Part shown: piece by piece, positions 55,950 to 64,000 of the stretch
Position numbering within the stretch: the stretch's first letter is position 1
Layout: every line of letters starts with the position of its first letter
Source of the DNA: Athripsodes cinereus
Taxonomy: Eukaryota > Arthropoda > Insecta > Trichoptera > Leptoceridae
Direction of reading: 5' to 3'
Assembly: GCA_947579605.1 (NCBI GenBank)
Contig: OX388321.1
Coordinates: forward strand, 9,265,427 to 9,329,426
Length of the DNA stretch: 64,000 nucleotides
Position numbers and translations under genes: made by a program
The notes under the pieces: model-generated
Database searches by the model: none
The model's input: only the letters and a program-made list of their open reading frames with translations
Told to the model about the DNA's origin: nothing

Positions 55950-56720
55950 TCGAATTACTCTATTTTAACATGAATTACTAATTGAATTGAATTACTAATT
56001 AACAAAAAAAAATCATAAAAGAAAACTTATACGTACAGTTTTTCACCCACGATTAATAAGTACAGAATTTGATTTGATATATAAAAGATAAATAAAAGAT
56101 TTATTGGTTCTCCGCTTATTTTATCATGTATAAAAATACCAATTTACGTGTAGTTTTCTGTATTCCGTGGTAGATGATAATACAATTCCGTTTTATTGAT
56201 TGCGGTGCCTTTGCATCAGCTGAAAGCAAAATACCTGAAGTATTTTATAAGTAACCTGAAAGAGCTCTATGTGTGTGTACTAACTAGTGATGTAAAGTAT
56301 ACTTATATAGTTTCAACATATTTGGCTATAGCGAATACAGATGCGGATGTGAATATTAATCAGTCATACTATTGTTCTTGAATGTTAAAATTGAATTAGT
56401 CATTGTTTGTCTTTGGCCAATATTAAATTGGTCGTTCATGCGTTACGTATTTATTTTTTCATCCATATTTTTACCTTTGCTATTCTTTAATTATAAGTGA
56501 GTGTTTAGGATCTTATATTGACCCAATCCTAAGAAGTGGACGGTGAACAAAATAGTAAAGACGTATGTGTGCAACTTAGAATTGACTGTTTCGAAAAAGT
56601 TAAGTTTCAAATTGTAGTTTGGATCGAACAGATTTTTCTTTGACAATACAAGGAGATTGAAGACTTTCCTTTATTATCCATATTTTATTTAGATACATAG
56701 AAAGGTGTAAATAAAATGAC
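55950..56720. other. AT-rich stretch, no gene seen
   Basis: Nothing recognised. Confidence 0.4.
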
Positions 56721-56728
56721 GCCGAAAA

Positions 56729-56925
56729 TTTTGGTATGATCACGTCCAGAGGATGGGTAGCACCAGAATCCCAAATATTGTTCTACATGGACTACCTGAT
56801 GGACGACGCCTACCCGGAAGACCCCCTAAACGTTGGAAGGACAGCTGGGCATCCACATCGCAAGAGGACCCTCCTGCATGAACAGACCTCTGGGTCTAAT
56901 GAAAGATTAAGAAGAAGAAGATAGA
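56729..56925 (+). pseudogene. LINE family J C-terminal fragment
   Basis: Fifty open codons read FWYDHVQRMGSTRIPNIVLH, GRRLPGRPPKRWKDSW and a stop at 56879. GHV.RM, GRRSPGRPP.RW is a classical LINE ORF2 end. Its 3' side ends AAGATTAAGAAGAAGAAG. Y replaces the usual G in GHV. It is far richer in GC than its surroundings. Confidence 0.8.
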
Positions 56926-56939
56926 AAAAAAACAAAAAT

Positions 56940-57965
56940 ATGAAATTCACCGCAGATATTTTTTTCACTTCATCGAACTTAATATGACTATGAAATATTT
57001 AAATTATAGATCTCAGGGATTTTGTCGTTGACAGATCGGTTGTATAAAACAGGTTTTTAGTCTACTGTAGTCTAAATAATAAATTAATAATCATGGTGTG
57101 ACACATCATACTGGTAACATAATACATAACACCATCATAAATTTATAATTTAAATGTTCTATTTTAATGTTCTCATCCGCAATATTTTTTTTCATTTTTT
57201 CTAGTATTCGTTACATCACTAATACCTACTTATATCTATACCGGTGGGATATTATTATAAACACTTTACTCGGAATAATATCGCGCTTTGTAGGTGAGTA
57301 GGGAGTAGAATATATTACACATTATTATACACGAAGGTCAGTAGTAGTAGTATGTACAAGACGGAAATTTCCGATCACGCAAGAGGAAAGAAATAATGCA
57401 TCATTTTATTAACACTAATTTTAATTTCATAATCACCATTGTTCTTTATTTGTTTCCTTTTCATATTGTCGACTTTTCTATTTGCATATATATAAATTAT
57501 ACTTAATAGTTAGAGTAAATCATTTTTTATATCTGCTCACGCTACATAGTGATTATCAGAGGTGTACTTAGTTCAATACTTTACCTGGAAATTATATGAG
57601 ATGTTAAGTTTTATTCCCTATCCAGTCGGGATAAATCTTTGCATGAATAATAATTTATTATTGCATGTCTTGTCTTCTACAACAATAAATTCTATTATAG
57701 TTGCATATTTTTTCTACCTATTATTCATGTATTGGTATTTATTTATGTACATACTTGTTTAATTGAATCGAATTATCTTGTAGTTTATATAATGTGTCTA
57801 TTAGTATTCCTATTATCTGGTACTCCGTATTATATATTTATGTATTATTTTTATACTATTAATTCAAACAGACTTTATTAAAATTAGAATTCGAATTAAA
57901 AATATAATTAGTAACTTTTATTTTTTATTTTTCATAATTTTTATTAAATTGATGTATTTGTTTTC
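56940..57965. other. AT-rich stretch, no gene seen
   Basis: Nothing recognised. If the exon at 57974 is real this would be intron. Confidence 0.4.
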
Positions 57966-57973
57966 TTTTACAG

Positions 57974-58054
57974 ATTTTCTTCTTGAGCTCTTGCATAAGA
58001 AAGAGAAGGATAGTTTGAACCCTAAAACTCCGCGTTACGCACTACTTCAAAAAG
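57974..58054 (+). CDS. Candidate internal host exon, 81 bp, phase 1-1
   Basis: A good 3' splice site (TTGTTTTCTTTTACAG ending at 57973) precedes 81 bases with one open frame, FLLELLHKKEKDSLNPKTPR then YALLQK. AAAAG|GTTAGT (donor GT at 58055) follows. Both other frames have stops. Two bases complete a codon at the start and one is left at the end, so the exon is symmetric (27 codons) and could be skipped without a frameshift. Its GC content is well above that of the flanks. It does not overlap any repeat seen here. The protein is not recognised; no function is proposed. A chance arrangement is possible. Confidence 0.5.
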
Positions 58055-58232
58055 GTTAGTATTAAAGCTTGATTTATTAAAAAAAAATGACAACTATCTA
58101 CCTTTTTATAGAAAACCCCATAGAGATAAACGTATTTATGTATACATAAAACTCAATTTACACATACATAGAACATACCTAAACATCATTATTACAGTAT
58201 TGAAATACTAGCTAACACACCCAGTCTTAGTC

Positions 58233-58445
58233 CACCCACTCTTTTCTGTTAATTTTCCAGTATCCTTTAAAAGGCGAGTGTTCGTAAAACCTCATGTATA
58301 CGAAAATAAACTTATACATTTTTATACATACTTATACACAGCGATGAGATATGCCACCTATCCTGAAAGTTATATTTTTTATTGGCATTTGTATGTTTGT
58401 TATGCGCTGGATATCTCATTTGTGGGAAATGCCTTGATTGTATGA
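58233..58445 (+). repeat. Repeat D, diverged copy
   Basis: CACCCACTCTTTTCTGTTAA, TATCCTTTAAAAGGCGAGTG, CAGCGATGAGATATGCC, ACCTATCCTGAAAG and CTCATTTGTGGGAAATGCC in the D order. Confidence 0.7.
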
Positions 58446-58547
58446 AAGAATGACCCCGACATAACTCAGGGAAAAACATCAAATTGATGAAGATATTGAG
58501 GAAATTATCTGTAAGCAAGATTCTTACAAAACAATACTTCTTTACTG

Positions 58548-58600
58548 TACCCTCACGCAGTATCTCAAGTGTGGTAGACATAGAGGATGGAACGTCATCA
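58548..58600 (-). pseudogene. LINE family A 3' end, left half of a split copy
   Basis: TACCCTCACGCAGTATCTCA, AGTGTGGTAGACATAGAGGA, TGGAACGTC is the antisense end of family A. The rest continues at 59370 beyond the inserted C element. Confidence 0.65.
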
Positions 58601-59370
58601 GCTCTGTTGCCTCCCCCAGGACGTCCACATCTCATAGACACCAAACAAATCTCTGTCGCTGGCACCAACATAACACCATCGCGCACAATATCCGTTCTCG
58701 GCGTCTTACTGGATGAAGCACTCTCCATGGAAGCCCAAGTATCCAGGACAGTAAGCACAGCCTTTTTCCACATTCGTCAACTGCATCTCGTATCCAAAAA
58801 TTTATCTGTAGATGCAGTAAAAAGTCTGATCGACTCCTTTGTCATCTCTCGTCTGGATTATTGCAACATCATATACACAGGAGTGCCCCAGACTCTTCTC
58901 AATCGCCTCCAGATGTCTTTTAATGCTGCCGCCAGGATTATCTACAGAGAGAACAAGCGTTTCCACATCACTCCACTACTAAAAGATCTACACTGGCTGA
59001 GGGTCCCAGAGAGAGTGGAGTTTAAATTGTGTCTCACTATCCACAAGGCCTTATGCGGCACGGCACCCACATGTCTAACCGAACTCTGTTCCGTTGACGA
59101 AACTCCGAGACGACCGCTGTGCTCGGCCTCTTCTGCTGTCAACAAACTCGTGAAACCCAATATGGCGAACACCTCCAAATTTGCAGAAAGGAGCTTCAGA
59201 GCCGCCGCGTCATCTGCCTGGAACAGACTGCCCTGAAATCTGAGGGTGAATCAGTCCACAACCACATTTAGAGCCAAGTTGAAAACGCTACTGTTCGGGA
59301 GAAGTCACGACGCCCTTGAGATGGTCACGGATCATTAAACGACGCAACATATAAATAGTCCGATTATTAT
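58600..59370 (+). pseudogene. LINE family C (CR1/L2-like), best copy
   Basis: Reads ISVAGTNITPSRTISVLGVL, LSMEAQVS, AFFHIRQLHLVSKNLS, SRLDYCNIIYTGVPQTLLNR, LQMSFNAAARIIYRENKRFH, ITPLLKDLHWLRVPERVEFK and SSAWNRLP. These are the thumb and C-terminal landmarks of CR1/L2-group reverse transcriptases (LGV..D..LSM..HV, SRLDYCN.L..G.P, NAAAR, HITPLL..LHWLPV). A premature TGA at 59234 is followed in the same frame by FRAKLKTLLF and a second stop at 59336. The palm domain is missing. Tail region CCCTTGAGATGGTCACGGAT, CATTAAAC and ATTATTATTATC. The open frame upstream of 58600 belongs to other sequence. Confidence 0.88.
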
Positions 59371-59515
59371 TATCCATTCATATTTTTTTCACTTCTTCCA
59401 CAACCATACAATTTCTCATCCATGCATGCAGTCACCCTTGAGAATATGATCCACATGATCAAGCCAAGTAGTTTTGGACCTTCGCGCTTTCTCATAACTC
59501 CTTTGTCATCAACCT
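59370..59515 (-). pseudogene. LINE family A, right half of a split copy
   Basis: TTTTTTTCACTTCTTCCACAA, CAATTTCTCATCCATGCATG, GATCCACATGATCAAGCCA and TTCGCGCTTTCTCATAACTCC continue the antisense A sequence left at 58600. Confidence 0.65.
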
Positions 59516-59519
59516 ATTG

Positions 59520-61530
59520 GTGAATTAGATAAACTTGATTACATTTTTATTCCGACATTTTTGACATATTTTAGCTTTAAATAGAAGAATCATATCTTGC
59601 AAAAAACTTCGATAATTTACGATTAATGGCGATAATGAACAATATTATGATTTTTGTTTTGTGATTATTGGTAATATCTCCGGTATTAGGTATAAATGAT
59701 ACGTATACACTTCTTAACTATCAAGTGATACTTTCAGAAGATGTAAGTTACATAGACGGAGTTGGTCTCTTAAATGTCTAGAAATAATTTTCATAAAAGC
59801 CATTGATTTCACTATTGCTTTCTTAATAAAAATCCATTAGCCTAAAGATTTTGTCATTGTATCTCTAAATGTCGTTAAAAACGCAAATCTTAACAAACGA
59901 ATTGAAATATTTAAGGCAAGATTTTGTAAAAGTGGAGATAAATCTTTTTTGTGTTAAATCCCAAACCAATGCATGACGCTGCGGTACCCTCATTCATCCT
60001 AGTCACCATATCCACTTCTGACCCCAATACTTCTTTTCAACATTTGTTCACTATGTATTCTACTCTGTTCCATCTCCCAAACACTCTTTCCACTACTTAC
60101 ATTTTGCCATCCTACACTGTATTTTATGTTAGGGCAAAAACGAGAAACATATTTTACAGCCGAAAGGAAGACATATCTTTTCATCACGGAAAGTATATTT
60201 TTAAAGTATAATTCTCCGGTAGGTTAGTATTTGTTATAATGTCTTTCAGGTAAACCTTTATCGTTAACGTCTGACGCATTGGAAAGGTTAAAACCATTCG
60301 TTCATCATTTTACACTTACAAACACTATCATAAATACGTATAAGTTCTTCAAACAACCATTTAATTGGTATGTTTATCTCATATTGATCAATACAAATAT
60401 GTATATTTAACAGTCAAAATGCGATCTTGGAGTTTTTTGTGTCAAAGCGACTTTTAAGTGAGTTTTGAGATTCGTACCGAGTAACCAATACAGGCATTAC
60501 GGTACACGTACAGAGGTTGATTACACAATTACAAATTTTTATGCCTATACCATTGAAATTCGTATAAACTTACAAAGAATGAAATAAAGATTATAAACAA
60601 TCCTGTGTTCGATAGATGTTGACGCAGCCATCTAACGGTCCATGAAACTAAAGAAATGCTGCACTCAATATTAACAATCGTTTTTTTTTTTAATTTGATC
60701 TGAAAGAGTATCGTTAATTAGATTAGTGTAAAATAAGTAAAATCTGTCAACTGAGATGAAAAATATATCGTAGATTAAAATAAGTTATTGCTAGTAGTGT
60801 ACGAAGTTCAATTAAAGTATTATGGATCTATCTATTTGTATATCAAGACTGCACAATGTCAAAGACAAAAATATGGTATTACTTATTATGGTAGTACTTG
60901 GAGGATTTTACTATTAGGTTGAAAAAATATAACCTATTCGTTACAGAAAAGAAAATCTCGCTTTACTATCACAAAATAATATTTTCTATTGATGAGAAAC
61001 CAACGTACACACAGTATGTATTTGAAAATAATTCCTAGTTACCCAAGGACTCTAAGATGAAAATTAATAAATCGACATAACGAATAGTTTTACCATTTGA
61101 TTGTTTACAATACAATATTAACAACCCCTGTATTGAAGTTTGCTTTTAGGTGGTGTGATAAAATATTTTGTGACATTCTTATTGTGATTACGTTTTAAGG
61201 AGAAATAAACTAATTCATCTTAAAAGTTATGTTCAATTTGTATTTCATATACCTACTACGTTAACGGAATAATAACATTCTTTATATATGTAGTATAGTA
61301 AGTAGCAAGCAGTGTTATAAATTTGTTACAACGTCAGATAAAAATGCGGTGTAACGTTGTATTTACGCAAGCACAAAATGGTATCTAACAATGACCAATG
61401 ATTTATTACACAAATCCTCTATATTAAATATTTAAACCTTATCCTACTATAATACTGAAGAGGAAAGGGGAAAAGGGTAAAAGTATCTTCTGTAAATGTA
61501 AGTATTAAAGTAAGTAGTACAACATTTTAA
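59520..61530. other. AT-rich stretch, no gene seen
   Basis: Nothing recognised. A frame at 59951-60211 has no family resemblance. Confidence 0.4.
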
Positions 61531-61534
61531 TACA

Positions 61535-61795
61535 CTTGAAATATTGTACTTGTCTGAAAGAAAGGGTGTGAGGACACGCGGCCGTCCGAGAACCACGTGG
61601 CTTGATCACGTGGATCAAATTCTCAAGGACGGCCGCGGGTTGAGTAAGAGGAACCGACGTGCGTGTATGAGAAACTGTATGAATGTGGAGGAAGCGAGGG
61701 AAGTGTGTAAAGATAGATCTGTTTGGCGTTCCGTTCTCTCTGCCTACCCCACTTGGGACACGGCGTGAGGGTATAGTATAGTATAAATATTGTTT
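61535..61795 (+). pseudogene. LINE family A C-terminal fragment, best 3' end
   Basis: Open from 61544: YLSERKGVRTRGRPRTTWLD, HVDQILKDGRGLSKRNRRAC, MRNCMNVEEAREVCKDRSVW and RSVLSAYPTWDTA, then stop at 61766. The tail reads GTATAGTATAGTATAAAT. This is the intact reference for the damaged copies at 11.2, 17.1, 49.0 and 58.5 kb. It is clearly higher in GC than its surroundings. Only the last 74 codons are present. Confidence 0.85.
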
Positions 61796-61799
61796 GCAT

Positions 61800-62760
61800 T
61801 TTTCTTTTATCGTTATATATTTTATATTTTTTTTATATTTTTATATAACTTATAACGTTATATAATAATAAATCTTCATTGACCACACAATTGGTACAGT
61901 GAGATAAAAAGGAAAAAAACGAAGACGCTTAGGCACAATTATGTTTATTCATTTATTTCATTTACTTTGTGTAGCTTTTAATATCGATTTTAGTAACATT
62001 TGTTTTATAAACTTTGCAAAGAGTATTACACAACAACAAAAAAACTGAGAAATAAAGCTCTTGAATGTTCAATAAAATTTAATATTAAAGTACTCATCAT
62101 CTAATACAGTCAACAAAAAATATCATATGTGAAGATGTTTGTACGTAAATAAATTCAGTATCTAAATAATTTACAAAAATATGAAATAGAAAGTATTTTA
62201 AAGTCATTTCGTTGCATAAACGATTGAAAGTCTTTCTCTTTTGTCCTTGTGATTTCTTCTAAGGATAACAAGAATGAATAAATTAAGCTTTTCCCTTTTA
62301 TCAATGAAACTTTTTCTCCTTCAACCATTCCCATTTTGTGTTCTTGTTCAATCCCCAAATCAATGTTTTTTTTTTCTTTATAAATGCATGACTATGGTTT
62401 GTTTAAGTAGGAAGTTATTTGTTGGTATCTAAAATGTGTTAATGTCAAAGTATTTTTCTTTACGAAACTTTCATGAACATAAAAAAAACTATAGCTTACA
62501 TGAATGCTGTAAAGAAAATATCGTTTTATTTAATAGAACCCCAAACACCAATCATAATAATTGGTATAAAGAAAATAAAAGTAAGTTTCGATAAACTATA
62601 AAAATTCAATACGATACTTGTAATGTATTGTGACAAAAATAATTTATTGAATAATATATATTATGTTACATTCAATATGTTTTCAATGACCTGGTGAAGT
62701 ACTCGTGTAAGAGATGTTACGAAAAACATAAAAAAAATGTTGCAAATAAATCAATAAATC
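61800..62760. other. AT-rich stretch, no gene seen
   Basis: ATAATAATAAATCTTCATTG near 61865 may be an antisense LINE 3' end. Nothing else. Confidence 0.4.
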
Positions 62761-62761
62761 A

Positions 62762-62876
62762 ACTGCCCGATTTTTCGGAAGTGCAGGACAGAAACAAGTC
62801 CTTAAGTAAATTTAAACACCTTTTCTCACGACATTCCTGAAGCTCTTATAATATCATTGTCACTGAAACGCTTTAT
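62762..62876 (-). pseudogene. Degenerate LINE family B 3' fragment
   Basis: CTGCCCGATTTTTCGGAAGTGCA, GGACAGAAACAAG, CACGACATTCCTGAAGCTCT, ATATCATTGTCA.TGAAACG follows the antisense B order. Confidence 0.6.
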
Positions 62877-62879
62877 TAT

Positions 62880-63425
62880 ATAATTACGTTATATTATACA
62901 AATTATATAGTTATATTATACAAATTATATTGTTATATCGATTAAATATTATTGGTATTTTCTGTTTTTCTTCAAAATATTGTCCTTGACGTCAGCTGAT
63001 AAATTTCCCTCATGTCCCCATCAAATTTCCTAAACAAACTATTTCTTACTTTGTGACTTATTGCCTCAACTCTACCTGGTCATCAATATGTAGCAGGTGT
63101 TTACCCTCTTACCCTCACTGTGAGAGAATTTACCCGCATCTATCACGATCATTTTCGATATGATTTAGCATCTATAATTCACTTTTCTTGTGCATGAGAG
63201 ATTGACTATTGAATGACGAGGGTTGTCAAGATTTTTATGGGATATTTGTGTTTCTGAAAAACTTACACAGTTATACCTCAGTCTAATTAATGGCTTGTAC
63301 TATTTAAATGAAATATTTTTGGCACTGTATTCAAAACTTTTTTGATAACCAAGATTGCTGATAACATCAATTAAATGTTAGCCTTTTCGCATCTAGAATA
63401 TAGCATAAGCTGTTCTTTTCCATAT
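62880..63425. other. AT-rich stretch, no gene seen
   Basis: 62880-62945 is a short repeat of ATTATATTATACAAATTATAT. Nothing else. Confidence 0.4.
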
Positions 63426-63427
63426 CT

Positions 63428-63699
63428 TACTACTACTACTACTACTACCACTACTATACCATCACGGCATATCCCACAAGTGGGGAAGCCAGCAGACTAG
63501 CTGCATGTAATAAATATGCAAGCTATCCTCTGCGTGCCAATATACAATGAAGACATTCAGGATGGGTGGCAAACCTCATTGCTGAATTTAAGATGTAAAA
63601 TGTCTTAATTTTTTCGAACACCTGCCTTTTACAGGACACTCGAAAACTTACGGAGAAGAGTGGGAGACCAATTCTTTACCGGGTGCTCCACGGGATAAT
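63428..63699 (-). mobile_element. Repeat D, second well-preserved full copy
   Basis: The antisense of the reference copy over its whole length, from (CTA)n through CACGGCATATCCCACAAGTG, GACATTCAGGATGGGTGGCA and CACCTGCCTTTTACAGGACA to GGGTGCTCCACGGGATAAT. With 52178-52433 it defines both ends of the repeat. Confidence 0.85.
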
Positions 63700-64000
63700 C
63701 TTAAGTAGACGATATTCAAATATCATCGGTTACTTCGTAACGTGACCAACCTGACTCCATTAATATCGACAAACAGACATATTGAACTTTGTCGAAAGAA
63801 GGAACTCCTTCAAAAGGAAATTTAAATCCTCTAATTTATATACCGTTTAATTTATTTATTGATTGATACAGAAAAGTTTATTCGCCTTAAATATTATTTA
63901 TTATAATTAGCTAGCATTTCTTCTAGTATTATGTAAATGTAAGTTTTGAAATACATAGTAAGATAGTGCTTAGGTAAAATGTAGCATTATGTATGTTGCC
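63700..64000. other. AT-rich stretch, no gene seen
   Basis: Nothing recognised. Confidence 0.4.

Noticed and set aside
58484..58599. First 40 codons of the long plus-strand ORF as part of a reverse transcriptase
   Set aside because: This part is antisense LINE A and unrelated DNA; family C homology starts at about 58600.
58312..58773. 153-codon minus-strand ORF
   Set aside because: It is the antisense of repeat D, LINE A and LINE C sequence; the plus-strand frame explains it.

Overview
The window is AT-rich animal DNA that looks like a lepidopteran (moth or butterfly) genome. The evidence is indirect. The short word TACCTA/TAGGTA recurs throughout, there are many 5'-truncated non-LTR retrotransposon (LINE) ends of kinds common in Lepidoptera, and the one recognisable host-derived reading frame resembles insect calexcitin. 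There are no operons, phage, CRISPR arrays or rRNA genes. I found no complete host protein-coding gene. The window reads as intergenic or deep intronic sequence in which most of what can be identified is repeats.

For reference I give the LINE remnants letters. A is a FADD-type reverse transcriptase with a C-terminal LGHVERM block and a (GATA)-like tail. B carries LGHVLRMPND and ends ...CSREER with an (ATG/ATT) tail. C is a CR1/L2-like element with an (ATT) tail. E is a group of minus-strand 3' ends with an (AAT)/ATTTATT-type tail. F has a CECGEE-type zinc-knuckle end. G ends VARDRKVWKSFEEAF with a (TAG) tail. H carries NSPANRAMVFFN and an (AAT) tail. I is a group of (GAA)-tailed ends. J carries FWYDHVQRM. 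D is a repeat of about 260 bp with a (TAG) tail and no ORF, possibly a SINE. S is a clear tRNA-derived SINE.

Layout. 0-9.7 kb: fragments of A, B, C, D and H plus hairpins. 9.75-10.26 kb: a complete hAT-type MITE with an 8-bp target-site duplication (TSD). 11.4-14.7 kb: three foldback or MITE structures and a long B copy. 15.0-15.6 kb: a calexcitin retrocopy fused to a C-family LINE tail, the most interesting object here. 19.1-19.9 kb: a SINE split by a nested LINE/MITE cluster. 22.5-25.2 kb: a decayed DNA transposon of about 2.7 kb inserted into a 23-bp tandem repeat. 34 kb: a pogo/Tigger remnant with a CENP-B-like helix-turn-helix. 38-52 kb: many LINE ends, two SINE copies and a second hAT MITE with a perfect TSD (48.5 kb). 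53.1-54.3 kb: a tandem array of about seven units of 164-176 bp. 55-64 kb: more LINE ends, a candidate 81-bp symmetric host exon at 57.97 kb, and a CR1/L2 copy inserted into an older A copy at 58.6 kb.

The elements do not form a pathway. They record successive insertions, nesting and template switching. Functional candidates are limited to the intact 124-codon calexcitin-derived frame, the 81-bp exon, and one unidentified 121-codon ORF at 27.9 kb.
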